A DNA stretch of 64,000 bases. It comes from Boswellia sacra. Its lineage: Eukaryota > Streptophyta > Magnoliopsida > Sapindales > Burseraceae. A model generated the notes under the pieces. It worked only from the letters and a program-made list of their open reading frames with translations. It was not told where the DNA came from and did not search any database. Positions 22,475 to 34,299 of this stretch are shown here, one piece after another. The number at the start of each line of letters is the position of its first letter. The stretch's first letter is position 1. The stretch lies in assembly GCA_013180625.2 (NCBI GenBank), contig SNVD02001184.1, forward strand, positions 1 through 64,000, read 5' to 3'. The translations under genes were made by a program, and so were the position numbers.

Positions 22475-23647
22475 TCAGCTACAAGCGCTGTTACTGTTCC
22501 CTAACAAGACACACGGAACTATCTCCATCCAAGTCCCCATCCTCGGAACAAAACCTTGTTGCACCATCTGCTTCAAAACAAAATCCACATCATCCACTAA
22601 CTTCCCACTACAAAGTCCATGAATCAACTTCTTGTAAGAAATAAAACTAGGACACATACGCTCACAAATCATCCGCCCCATTAATTCTTTTGCCTCCATA
22701 TACCTCTCCTCATCAAGCAATCCATACAAAACCTCCTGATAAGACCCTGAATTCGGGTAACATCCCTTCACCTTCATTCTCTCCAAAAGCTTCATTCCCT
22801 CCTCAACCTCGCCTTTCTTCCTCAGCCCCGAAATCAGTATATTAAACGTGATGGTATCAGCATCAATTCCTTCTCTTTCCATCCTCTGAAGCAACCCAAA
22901 CGCTTCCTCTACCTTGCCGTTCTCACACAGGCCATGCATCAACGTGGAAAACGTCCTCACATTGGGGCTACAGTTTTGCTTAGGAAATTCATCGAGCACG
23001 TAAAATGCAGCTTCCAAATTCCCATTTTCACACAACCCTTTAACAAGAATATTAAGACAGCAAGCATCGATCTCAATACCAAGCTTAGGTGCACTCATAT
23101 AAATCCCATGAGCCTCGTCAAACAGTTTGGCTGATACAAGCAGGTTCAACACAAAATTGAACGTTTTAACACTTGGCCAGCAGTTATAATTTGGCATATC
23201 AAAAAGGGTCTCAATTGCTTTCTTTATCCTTCCAGCCATATTGCCATAAATCTTAATGACATTATAGAAAAACCCATCTGATAGACGACAATTGTTTTCA
23301 TGCTTGATTGTTTTCATTATATGTTCAACGGCATCAAAGCGTTTGGCTTCAGCGAGGTGGTTGATGACAAGAGTGTAAAGGGCTTCATTGGGTTTGTAGT
23401 CTTTTCTGGTGGAGTAGTGGTTATAGAGCGAGATTAGTGAAGTGGGTTCTCTAACATGGCTGAAAATTTTCAAGACTTCTGCGGGTGATAACCAGTCTTT
23501 GTGATTGAGTTTGTAGAGATTATTGTTTGGTGAGGAAGACGAAGGAGTTTTGGTAGAGAGGGAAGGAGAGGCCGCAAAAGGAAGACTTCTTGGGTGAGGT
23601 TTCTTGTTGTTACCAAAAATTGAACGTGAAATCATTGTTCTCGCCAT
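22475..23647 (-). CDS. P-class pentatricopeptide repeat protein, probably mitochondrial
   Basis: This intronless gene encodes 390 residues. The start chosen is the Met of MARTMISRS at 23647; the frame stays open upstream only because it runs into a (TA)n microsatellite. The first 40 or so residues are rich in Ser, Arg and Lys with few acidic residues, as in a mitochondrial or plastid presequence. About eight PPR motifs follow from residue 88 to 369, for example VKTFNFVLNLLVSAKLFDEA and NVRTFSTLMHGLCENGKVEE. There is no E, E+ or DYW domain, so it is P-class. Such proteins bind organellar RNA and affect its processing, stability or translation. The RNA target cannot be read from the sequence. 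The frame is intact and the gene is likely functional. Confidence 0.93.
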   Translation of the reverse strand: MARTMISRSIFGNNKKPHPRSLPFAASPSLSTKTPSSSSPNNNLYKLNHKDWLSPAEVLKIFSHVREPTSLISLYNHYSTRKDYKPNEALYTLVINHLAEAKRFDAVEHIMKTIKHENNCRLSDGFFYNVIKIYGNMAGRIKKAIETLFDMPNYNCWPSVKTFNFVLNLLVSAKLFDEAHGIYMSAPKLGIEIDACCLNILVKGLCENGNLEAAFYVLDEFPKQNCSPNVRTFSTLMHGLCENGKVEEAFGLLQRMEREGIDADTITFNILISGLRKKGEVEEGMKLLERMKVKGCYPNSGSYQEVLYGLLDEERYMEAKELMGRMICERMCPSFISYKKLIHGLCSGKLVDDVDFVLKQMVQQGFVPRMGTWMEIVPCVLLGNSNSACS

Positions 23648-23681
23648 GTCCCAGCCGGATTCCGCAAGCACTGCCTCAATG

Positions 23682-23685
<4 letters not shown>

Positions 23686-23736
<51 letters not shown>
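23686..23736. repeat. (TA)n(CA)n microsatellite upstream of the PPR gene
   Basis: About twenty TA units followed by five CA units lie 39 bp upstream of the PPR start codon, within its probable 5' UTR or core promoter. The length is likely to vary between individuals. Confidence 0.95.
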
Positions 23737-24257
23737 ATTAAACCTAATTAGCTTGAAAGTGCGTCTATTTCGATTTTTTTACATGTCAAAAATGCTTTTC
23801 TTAATGTTAAAAACTTTTTAATTTCTCTTTTTAGGTTGTTTGAGCTCTAACAAGGTTACGAGAGATTAAAAAGCTGTTTTATTTTCGTGAGAGAAACTGA
23901 AAATTGAGAAGACATTTTTATTTATTTCATTTTAGTTTAAAAATATTGGAGAATTTGAAAACATTGTATGGATATCCTTTTTTTTAATTGAAAACAAAAA
24001 AATCCACTCAATCAATACCAACTCAGCACTGTTTTACGTGAAAAAGAAAACAACTTTTGTTTTTTTTTTTATCTGATGCATCCTCTCATCTAATAATATA
24101 TTTTATTATTCTATTATAAACCATAATCATTTATTAAAAATTATATTTAATTATTTTATAATTTTTTAAAAATAATTTTTTTTAATTTTTAAATTATAAT
24201 TCATTTAAAATAAAAACTTCAAATACACATAATCAAGAGAGAGTCTGGGGTAAGTAA
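23737..24257. other. AT-rich upstream region of the PPR gene, no other gene
   Basis: The region is dominated by A and T runs. I see no open frame of interest; it would contain the PPR promoter. Confidence 0.6.
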
Positions 24258-26475
24258 ATGTAACATATCAACTAGTTGATAAAGTATATTCCACTAATCA
24301 TCATATGCCATGTGGCACTTCATTTTAGTTTTTTTTTTTCATTTTTCATTCCCATCTTCACCTCTCTCTCTCTCTCTTCCTCTTTGCCTCATCCTTACTG
24401 TTCTCTCTCTTTCTGTACCTCTCTTTAGTTCTTCACCTTTTTTTCCCACCAACTTTGTTATTCATCATCCTTCCAGCCAATCTGCCTTTCTTCCACTTGC
24501 CAGCAATCCATCAGTTTTCTCATCAATCGCTATGACACAATATGTTGTCTTCCATTAACAATCATTTTTTTTTTAAAGAACAAAGGAAAAGTGGAATGAA
24601 AATGGAGAGAAAAGTTGGAATGCAACATGAGGAATGAGTGATGGGATAACGACATATACCTCCCTTATCTTTTAGTTAAATGTCATAGAGATAACTCTTT
24701 TGTATTTCTTTTTTAAAAAGAGTCCTTATGTTTTGAAAAACTCTCCGCAGACCTCCCTTCTGTTACATTTACCGTTCCATAACATCATCTTTTCGTCCAC
24801 TTATAATATAATTACCAAAATACCCTTATTTATTTTTAAACAATGTGTATGAAATAAAATAAATAATTAGAGATAAAATTACCTTTATATCCCTATTAAA
24901 GTAAAAAAAATAAGGTATTAGAAGCTATTGTTGACATTTCTCCTTCTAAAATAATAAAACAATAAAATTTCTTTAATAATTTAACATTAATACAACAATA
25001 ATATATTCAATAAATCGATAGAACCTTTATCTGATTAAACAATGAGACATGGATAATAGATGGTGTCTCACTTCTTTCTCCCCAGCCACCCACCCACATC
25101 ATTTCTCTTTTTTTTCCCTTGGCCATCACCTCTTTCTCTTAGCCTCCACCCATTAAACCACAGCTAGATGAACCAGCAGCCACCACCACCAAGGAGCACC
25201 CACTGAAATCACTACCATAAACACCATCACCCCTCCCCCACCCCCTAATGCTAGTGGCACCAGCAACAACCGCCAACAAGGAGACTTGAGGACATTGTGG
25301 CAGCAGACGTAGGCTACCGAAGCATGGTCCCCCACCGCATATCCTTGACTTGAGATGACTTTGAGCTTGAGCCTCAGTCTGCCCTCTGCATCAAGCTACG
25401 TGGCAACTTCCCAATTAAGACATCACAGATTAGAAGATCTTAGAACAACATTAATTAATTAGTAATTGTTAAATGATTTATTAGGTTTCCTTGCAGCATG
25501 AAACACGTTGACTAACAGGTGTCCTCTGAATTTGCGTGTTGGGAAGCTGCACTGCTCCAACATGTGGCTGCATTTAAGTGTGAAAAATCTTTAATGCTGA
25601 AGTGTGTAGTGTAGCCACCATTGCAGCAGCTTCTTCGGCTCTTTCATTCATAAGCCATTCATTATCGTTTTAGGACAGAACATCTTTGAAGTTTTTTTTT
25701 TTTGCTCCAGGTATAACCAGAGGTGAGGGAGGGGAGAAATGATAATCTTATACAGCCAGGAATGAGGGAGGGGAGTAGAGAAATGTTTGTCACCGTTTCT
25801 CTGGTTCTGGGGTAGGGGGCAGAGAACTGGGCGAAGGAAGAAGAAATAAAAAGAAAAAATGGAAGGAAGAGAAAAGACCTTGGAGAGGAAAAAATATTTT
25901 AATTTTTATATTATAACAAAAGCAAAGTTAAAAGACCAATTTACCCTTTTAAAATTAATTTATTTACATTCTTCTAACGTCAAAACTAACAAAAGGGAGG
26001 TCTACGGAGAGTTTTTTAAAATATAAGGACTCTTTTTAGAAAAAAATGCAAAAGAGTCATCTCCATGACATTTAGCTAAAAGATAGGAGAGGTATATGTC
26101 ATTATCCCATGAGTGAATTGATAGCCCTACGTGTAGATCTGAGAGATGATTTAGAAGAAAACTAAAATAATAAAAAAAGGGTTACATCTTAATTTTGGAG
26201 TTATAATAGATTTTATGTGAAAACTGATTATATGGGTCCTTGATTTTCCTCGAATTTGTTGTGATTTTCATCTAATTAAAAGAGAAGAAGGAGATGATTG
26301 TTGTGAGTTGCTGCCATGAATGGCATGAATTAGAGGAAGAGAGAACAGTGAAGGAGAGAGAAAGAGAGAGAACAACGAAGAAAAAATGGGGAAAAAAAAA
26401 CTAAAATGAAAGGCTACATGGCACCTGATGATTAGCTAGATGTACGACATCAGATAGCTGACATGGTACATCCGC
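24258..26475. mobile_element. Outer inverted-repeat (foldback-like) element
   Basis: The segment 24258-24560 aligns with the reverse complement of about 26270-26475. The outermost 69 bases are about 75 percent identical, and both arms contain GCCATGTxGC followed by TTCATTTTAG and a CT-rich (on the right arm GA-rich) run. The ends are approximate and I found no target duplication. It encodes nothing recognisable. A second, better preserved inverted-repeat element lies inside it. Confidence 0.65.
24643..26108. mobile_element. Mutator-like non-autonomous DNA element nested in the outer inverted repeat
   Basis: The ends are inverted repeats of about 130 bp: GGGATAACGACATATACCTC at 24643 and its near reverse complement ending at 26108. 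The arms share the phrases AAAAAGAGTCCTTAT and ACTCTCCGCAGACCTCCCTT. Flanking 9-bp sequences ATGAGTGAT (24634-24642) and ATGAGTGAA (26109-26117) match at eight of nine positions, the duplication size of Mutator-like elements. The 1.2-kb interior has GC-richer stretches around 25080-25700 but no convincing gene. Confidence 0.78.
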
Positions 26476-27085
26476 TGTATCATAGACCATCTCCATAACC
26501 AAACATATTTTCACACAATTCTATATCTCGTAGAACATGTAAGCATATCTCACATTCTCATATTCAACAAGAAATTTTGGAAACAAAAAAATATAATTTA
26601 TAACCAAATAGCTATCAAGGTTTTTAGGAAAAGTTCTTTTTGAATTTTTTTCAAACTTATAAAATATCAAATGTTCCCTTACCATATTTTAAAAGCTTTA
26701 GCTTATCCTTTTTTTCTTAAAAAAATAGATATATATATTTTCGTAATTTTATAATAACAAGTATTTGTATATTTATCCAATCAAATAAATAACCTTTTTA
26801 TAAAAACTTTACTTTTACAAGCTAAACTCTAATAAGATTTATTCAATAAACACTACCGGAAAAAACTGAAACAAATGAGTCCTAAATACTGTTTACTATT
26901 TACACCCACCTCTACATACATCTCTATTTTTTTTAATTGATTACGGCAATTGGACCCAATTTTTAAAATTAGGCTTCCTAAAAATTTCAAGAAGACTTTT
27001 ACAATTAAAGAAACAAATCAATGATAATATTTGAAGTGAGGATTAGTTATTAAAAAGCCCTTTAAAATAAGACTATTTTTTAAAA
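26476..27085. other. AT-rich spacer without recognisable gene
   Basis: I see no gene, RNA or repeat boundary in this stretch. Confidence 0.6.
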
Positions 27086-28625
27086 GGGTGAGGCTATTTA
27101 CGTCCATAAAATTGCTCAAAACATCTTTTTATTTTATTATACTTATTACTTGAACATTCTTAAGCTAAATACTTATAAGAGATATCAATTGGAAAAAGAT
27201 TTACTTAGCATGCCCAAAGGATGTCACAACATAGGAAAAAAAATACTCCGAGGTCGTTTTCAAGAAGAATCAAACTAAACGGATCATTCTTCCAGCAGTT
27301 TATTGAATTATTATTAAAAAAATCAGATTTTTCATTGTAGTGAAGGACATTGTTGAAGTTAATTTGCGTGTGAAGTGGATCTAAGGAGTGAGGTTCGGCA
27401 GTGAAGGTTTTTGTTTTGTTTTTAATGACATTCTTGACTGGTTTTAATGGTTGGATTTGAATCAAAGTTTAATCTCTGAAAGTTGGATTCTACTTTAAGC
27501 AATTGCCGCTGGGTTGTTGGTGATGGAACTCAAGTTAATTTCTAAATAGAGAACCCCTTATCTCAGCCTCTTGTTCCCGCCATTGTTGGTCTACAAGATG
27601 ATGATTCATTATCACTTGGATCTACCATATCTAATAACTTAATAATATATACTCTTCCAGGTCAGTTTTGTAAGGATTTCCTAGGGATGTCAAATTTACT
27701 CAACAGGGACGGTTACCCGGCTCAGAAATACTCGAGGAATTACAGGTCGGGCCGGATTAATTAAATAAATAATTATTATTTAATTTATACTCAATCTACA
27801 TATAATTTAGGTCCACATCCAATAATTTCACAATTAGCCAAGATGTCCAACAACTATAAACTAAGCTCAACCCAATTAAATTATTAAATTACTATTTACT
27901 AAAAAAATGAGGGACAACGCAAACCAAGTGGCATGAACCTGGGTGCTTAAGGGAGACAACACACCAAGACACCACCAAGCTAAGCCTAACAATTGGAAAA
28001 TGAACCCAACCTAATTATTTTATCAATTACTCTCTAATTCATTATCTTAAAAAACATGAATGCAAGTAAATACAACCGACGAGGTTTGAACCCAAGTGCT
28101 CAAGGGAGACAACACATGAAGACACCACCAAGCTACACGTGACTATTGAATAAAACTTGGAAATTAGATATAAAATACTATGATTGTATGTAGAAAATTA
28201 AAAAAAAAAGAAACCGGGTATATATCTGGGGAATTTAATTCCCTGACCCCGAGATTAAATTCCCTTACTCGGCCCCGGCACCGGCCCCGAAATTTTCAGG
28301 GAATTTTTTTGGGACAGGGACTAAAAAACCATCCTGCGGCCGGGGCCGGGGATTGAGGTCCTTGGCTTGGCCTTGGGTTTTTGACATCCCTAGGATTTCC
28401 CCTTTGTCACAAATATTATTCTTAATGTTGAACTTTGTGATCATGCAATAGCATTTGCAGAAAAGAAAATGAAGAAGATGATAGAGAAGACGGTGACAGG
28501 TGTTTGTTAGGGTTACTTTTGAGATTTTAACAGGTTTGTAGAGTAAATATTTGAGTTGTCAAACTTTTAAATAGGGGTGTTCTAAAAGTATGACCAAATG
28601 AGTATGGCTGTAAATAACCCCACCG
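27086..28625. mobile_element. Mutator-like non-autonomous element carrying a hAT MITE
   Basis: The left end GGGTGAGGCTATTTACGTCC pairs with the reverse complement of the right end (CGGTGGGGTTATTTACAGCC). The flanking 9-mers TTTTTAAAA (27077-27085) and TTTCTAAAA (28626-28634) differ at one position, which fits a Mutator-type insertion. The interior has no transposase. A hAT-type MITE has inserted at 27682, separating the two interior halves. Confidence 0.7.
27682..28392. mobile_element. hAT-type MITE with perfect 8-bp target duplication
   Basis: The 711-bp element has 13-bp inverted ends TAGGGATGTCAAA and TTTGACATCCCTA. The target duplication GGATTTCC is perfect at 27674-27681 and 28393-28400. 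An internal segment of about 75 bp is present twice in direct orientation (about 27914-27990 and 28070-28143), with the shared phrase GCTTAAGGGAGACAACACA in the first and CTCAAGGGAGACAACACA in the second. There is no transposase frame, so it depends on one supplied elsewhere. Confidence 0.92.
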
Positions 28626-28999
28626 TTTCTAAAATTTTTATTCTTCTATAATATCTTTTTGAGTTCCGCAAATACTTTTTTAATGTTTCTTTATAGAGAC
28701 AGTCGGTATTTGTTTTGTTCCCTATATTAATTATTCTTTAGTTCTTTTGATAGAGATTGACAATAAAAAGAATAAAGATTTTTTAATCAATTCATGCACT
28801 TCCAATTTTATTCCTTTTTTTTTGTTTCCCTTAACTTTCTTTTCAAATCAAACCGTCTCTTTTTGCAAAAAATTTGAAGTTTAATGTTGAATTTAATTAT
28901 ATATTGCTTTTATTTTATAAGAAAAATGAAAATGAAATAATATTTTTTGTTCTAAGATATAATTTACTACCAAAGTGCATTACATAAACCATATATATA
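28626..28999. other. AT-rich spacer without recognisable gene
   Basis: I see no gene in this stretch. Confidence 0.6.
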
Positions 29000-30406
29000 T
29001 AGGAAATGATCAATATCCTCTTAAAATTACACTTTTTTTTTACATCGTATACTCATCATTAGATGGATAAAAACCAATAGTTCAGATATGATGATATGTT
29101 TAGTATAAGTGTATTTATTAAAAATCATTTTATTTCTTTTTTAACCATTTTTTTATCTCCTATATCATTATTATTTTTATTCTCTTTCCTACCTCATCAT
29201 TACTCAGCTTCTCACTCCTCTCTGCTTAAAAACAACAAACGTAAATTCAATAAGAAAACCCCTCTCTCTTCTATGCTTTACTCATCTCTCCTCTCTCTCC
29301 CTCTTCGCCCACAACAAGGTAAATTGTAAATTGAATAAAAATTACATCTTTTCAAGTCAATCAAAAGTCATTATCCTAAACTCATCCTAAATAAAAGGAT
29401 AGCATAAAAAAATGCTAAAACATATTATATCATTAAAATATGATGGTAATTGTATTACTGTATACCTTGAATCAAATTATAAGATTCCTATTATTTTTAC
29501 ATAATTATATATATTGAAGTGATTTCTTTTGTTCTTTCATAATCAATTAAAAAATTCCTTAAACGTATATCTAGTTTATTATTACTAAAGTTTTATTTTC
29601 CCTTAAAAATAACTTGTCCTCGTATTACTGAAACTCTATATCTGCTTTATTGTTTTTAAAGTTTTTTTTCCTCTTAAAATAACTTATCCTCATATTTCTG
29701 AAACTCATAGTATATTACAATTAAGTTTATATTATCAGATGCTAATGACCCAAAATTGATGATAATTATTTTACTGTATAATTTGAATTAGATTAAAAAA
29801 TTATTATTTTTTAGATAATTACATAATTATTTTACAAATATTTCTGTTTTGTTAGCCGTCTTAAACACTAAATTAACTTACTTTAACTAAAAACATTTAA
29901 TTATATTTTAAACGCTTATAGAACATAAACAGTGATAGATAAAAAGTCAAAAATAAAAAATAAAAATCCCAATACAAAGTGTATTCCATCTTTGCATGAA
30001 AATAAAAAATATTGAATATAATGCACAATCAATCATCAATTCATTAGAATATTTTGTTACAAAGATATCTTATTATTTGGAAAAAAAACTCTTTTTAATG
30101 CTATCCAATTTTTTTCTTAACTTGAAAAGATTTAACTTTTATTCAATTTATTTTGTTGTGGGTGAAGAGGGAGGAGAGAGGAGAGATGAGATAGAGTATA
30201 GAAGATAGAGGGGTATTTTTATTGAGTTTATGATTGTTATTGTTGAGGAGAGAGGAGTGATAGGTTAAAAACGATGACATAAAAAAGAGAAAAAAGTAAT
30301 GATAATAGAGGAAAGATAAAAGAAATCATTAAAGAGGAAATAAAAGATTCTTAGTAAATAAATGCACTTATCATTGACATGTCATCATATTTCAACCATT
30401 GATTTT

Positions 30407-31403
30407 TGTTGGGTTTTGCAGCGTATGAAAGTTACGAAAAATATAACAGAAAACTGTAATGTAAATCGGAACAGGAATTTTACGTGGTTCGGTTATAACC
30501 AACCTACATCCACGGACAATAAGAGTTGCAATCTACTATGTTGTATATGTTTACACTCGACTTAAGACTCTTTAGAGTGGTAGACACTCGCTTACTCACT
30601 AACCTAATCTATATAAACTTGATCAACCTCGATCACAACCATAGTCCTTCACACACTCTTTTGACGTTGCTCTTTCTGTCACGATTATCTTAACAACACG
30701 CTGTTAAGAATAACATAACACCCGTAACTGTAACTGGTATAGACACATGTGATTACTCAACTCCCTTAAGCTCACAAAACCTATAACAATTAACCAAAGC
30801 CTAAAGCTTTACACAAGACATGAAAAACAAATAAAAACGCACTCAAACATGCTCTTGATTGCTCTCTCTCAATTTGCGTTGAATGTCTTAAATGTCTTGA
30901 ATCTCAACTCACACAACACACCACATAGCATCCTCCGTTATGTAAAAATAACTTTGTATATATAATGATATGCCTAAATGAAATCTCCTAAAAATCCTGT
31001 AAAAATTCTAATCAAAATCATATTAGGATTAGGAGAAATAAAATAGAAAGATATATAATTAAATTCCTAAAGGAATTAGGACAATTAAATATTCTCCAAT
31101 TCTAATTAGGATATAAGATACTATATCCTAGTATAAAGAGATAATTAATGCAAATATAAACTTCCTATTTCAACTAGAATTCCAAATCCAACTTATTCCT
31201 ATTCAATTAGGATACCATATCCAAACTTATTCCTATTTAACTAGGATTCCAAATCCAAACTTATCCTAGTTTAATTAAAATTCTCCTAATACAAAACATA
31301 TATGTAAAATCAATGAGATTAGGAAAATATACATTTTTAATGTTTTTATCACATGAAGACAAATCACTCATGTGCAATGCACATGCCATGTCTAGAACCA
31401 ACA
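30407..31403 (-). repeat. 3' LTR of the Copia element
   Basis: The plus-strand edges are TGTTGGGTTTTGC and GAACCAACA, giving TGTTGG...CCAACA terminal inverted ends. It pairs with 34300-35315. Confidence 0.94.
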
Positions 31404-31419
31404 ATCTCCCCCTTTGGCA
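31404..31419 (-). other. Polypurine tract of the Copia element
   Basis: On the minus strand it reads TGCCAAAGGGGGAGAT directly before the 3' LTR, the classic plus-strand primer of plant Copia elements. Confidence 0.9.
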
Positions 31420-32385
31420 TCTTGTGATGAAAACATCTAAATATGTAAAAAAATACATGAGTAACAAAGTCTATAATGACAACATAAAAAAATAAAGAAA
31501 CAACCAAATAACACCAAAAACATCCATACTTCTCCCACTTGTTTTCTGAACAAGTGCCAAAGTATAAAAGAAAAACAAAATGACAAACAGAACTCCCCCT
31601 AACTAAATGTTCACCCCTTCAAATGGTGCATAAATGTGAAAAAAATTTTAAAAACCAAGAAACTAATTAAATCAAGTACTCCTGCATCTGGACAAACTCC
31701 CCCTCAAATCAATCTTGCTGACCTGGAACTTTCTGACATGTCAAAATACACTTAAGATAATCAAACTGAGGTAGAAATAAAGCAGTGATCATAAGTTATA
31801 AAAACCATAACAGAAAACAGTCGCAATTCTCTTAACAGCAATATCTGGACATCATATAATTTTTTATAACCAAGCATGTATCCGAGCTGTGGATAAATAT
31901 CAAGCATAAATATTTTTTTTTTCACTTAATCCAATTGAGTGATCAACTTAAACATGCTTCTTACACACACAAAAGTTAATCTCAATGTGAATTTTCTGAA
32001 TTAATACAGTAGCTTTCACACATGTATAGAGGTAGCCCTTTTCCATTTGAGTGGGTGACCTCAACATATTTCCAAGATACATTGAAGTTACTCTCAATGG
32101 ATGGCTTTCACACATCATATACTGGTAGACCTCTCTGTATTTGACATGAAATTACCAGCAAAATTATATCAATAAAACAGCTCAAGCATGCTTTAATTAT
32201 AAATAGACTAATGATGCTACAGATATAAACAACATAACAGAACACTGTTATAATTCAAGTAATTACCAAGTGCCAATGTTCTTTCTCAGTTTTTCAAATC
32301 TCAGTGCATCTTAGTACTTTATATGAACAGGTCAACTAGATGATTCTCAGATGAAACATGCTCAGTCTAGATAATCTTTGATTCA
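31420..32385 (-). other. Non-coding interior of the Copia element where pol is missing
   Basis: Between the end of gag and the polypurine tract I find no RT, RNase H or integrase motif in any frame. The sequence is AT-rich with scattered short phrases such as AACTCCCCCT. It may be unrelated filler or the element's own downstream region after a pol deletion. Confidence 0.6.
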
Positions 32386-34160
32386 CTAAGTTTCTAAACA
32401 ACACGTTTTTTCATCACTTGTCTGACTGAAAATTTTCAAACACTTTTCATTTCGTGTCACATGTTTAGAACAAGCACAATCATCATTTGAAGAAACATTA
32501 AATGCAGCAACTTTGCAATGAGTTTCATGTTTTTTAACCCAAACCTGTCGTGTCTTATGTGACTGTCTAAACTGATTTGGCTTTTTCTTCAAAAATTTTT
32601 GTAATTTATAGCACCTAGGTCTAATATGACCCTTTAACACCACAAAAATAGCAAGTAGGAACAAATTTTCTTACATTTTCTGGATTTGAAATGAAGGAAC
32701 TCATGGGGGAAGCAAAATCAGTCATGTCTTTAAAACTTGAGTTAGAAGTGTTACCGGAATTTGAAGCTTTAACAAACACTGTCTTTGATGTTGAAGTGCC
32801 ATTCATTTCATCATACCCTAGCCCATGTTTGATGGAGTTATCACGGCCTAAACTCAGAATTTGATCAAGCTTTGCTGAGCCTATCTTGAGTTGATTAATG
32901 CACTTGTTTGCCTCATCTAATTCTGCAGTAATTTTTTGGATACATACTATCTTGTCTATCACAACAGCTTCCAGTTTTATGATTTTTTCATCTGCAGATG
33001 CTATTTCACTCTTGAGCACTTCTTGTTCATTCTGAAGAGTTTTGATATGTACTTTCTGCTTCTCCCACATCTCATAAAGTGCATTATACGCCTCCTGAAG
33101 TTCTTCATAGTATTCAACGTCCTTCTCATCATCTGACTCTTCAATGTCTGATCTGTTCTGTTCTGTTACTTAGACACAACAGATTCAATTATGTCAGACA
33201 TAACTGTTTGCTTTTTATCTGAAATTGTCCCATTGAATGCTAAAAAATTGTTGGAGTTGTCTTCATCCGTTTCTGAGTTATCATCACTCCATGTTGCACA
33301 CAAACTCTTTTTCTTCTTATAATTAGGACACTCAGTTTGAATGTGCCCAAAACCCTTGCATTCATAACATTGAATACCTTTTCTCTCAAGCTTCTCTTGT
33401 TTTTTCTTTGCCAATTCTTTACGAAATTTTTTAGCATCAAAGTTCTCAGAATTTTTCTTCTTGAGATTTTTCTTCATATATTTGACAAAATTCTTTATCA
33501 AATGAACAAGTTCATCATCGGAATCATCAAGATTGCCGTCATCTTTTTCTTCTTTTTCTAAAGAAGTAACAAAGGCAATACTCTTTTCCTTCCTTCTTGA
33601 CTTTAAACCCATCTCATATGCTTGAAGAGATCCAATCAATTCATCAACTCGCAATGATTTCACATTGTTGCTTTCTTCAATAGCTGTGACCTTAGGCTGA
33701 AATTTTTCTGGTAAAGATCTAAGTATCTTGCCAACAATTTTAACCTCAGTATATTCCTCACAAAGCATATAAGCAGAGTTAGTAATTTCACAAAGTCTAG
33801 TATGAAATTCACTAATGGTTTCTTCTTTATGCATAACTAAGTTTTCAAATTTAGAATCAAAGTAAGCAACTTAGATTCTTTAACCCTTTGAGTACCTTCA
33901 TTCTTTACCTCAAGGATATCCCAAGCTTCTTTTGCAATGGTGCACTTTGAAATTAATCCGAACTGTTGAAGGTTGACAGCATTAAAAATTGCATTGATGC
34001 CTTTAGAATTCCATCCAGCTAATCGATATTCTGCTACACTCCACTCATTCTGTGGTTTCTCAATCTGCTGCTTAGCGTCATTGGCTTTTGTTGGGGGTGT
34101 CCAGCCATGAACAATGCTTGTCCACACTCTTTCATCAATTGATTTGATGAAAGCCCTCAT
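32386..34160 (-). pseudogene. Copia gag with two zinc knuckles and a trace of protease (decayed)
   Basis: Four minus-strand pieces follow each other. The first (33837-34160) has the UBN2-type capsid start with WNSKGINAIFNAV and CTIAKEAWDILE. The second (33166-33834) continues with IVGKILRSLPEKFQPKVTAI and ends with a CCHC knuckle, CYECKGFGHIQTEC. The third (32621-33070) is a coiled coil followed by CYFCGVKG. The fourth (32386-32664) completes the second knuckle, GHIRPRCYKL, and enters protease at CSKHVTRNEK. Stops or shifts separate the pieces. The long gag with a coiled coil between two knuckles is why I prefer the SIRE lineage. Confidence 0.88.
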
Positions 34161-34285
34161 CTTGACTTTCCAATAAGCATAGTTTGCCTCTTAAAGCAAC
34201 GGTGGTTGAGTGACCGATTCTCCTGCCTGAAATCCTTCCATACCTGCCAAAAAAATCTGATCTACACTAGTATGTCAGTGTACCT

Positions 34286-34297
34286 GCTCTGATACCA
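34286..34297 (-). other. Primer-binding site of the Copia element (initiator tRNA-Met)
   Basis: On the minus strand TGGTATCAGAGC lies two bases inside the 5' LTR and matches the 3' end of plant initiator tRNA-Met. Confidence 0.93.
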
Positions 34298-34299
34298 AT

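Noticed and set aside
23648..23737. An upstream extension of the PPR protein beginning with MCVC and a run of Ile-Tyr.
   Set aside because: The extension is a translation of the (TA)n microsatellite; the Met at 23647 starts a plausible organelle presequence.
24361..24430. A CT-rich region as a promoter of a hidden gene.
   Set aside because: The run is mirrored at about 26330-26375 as the other arm of an inverted-repeat element, and no gene follows.
25153..25335. A Gly- and Val-rich minus-strand frame at 25153-25335.
   Set aside because: It is a shadow of a CCACCA-rich stretch in the interior of a Mutator-like element, with no homology signal or conserved start.
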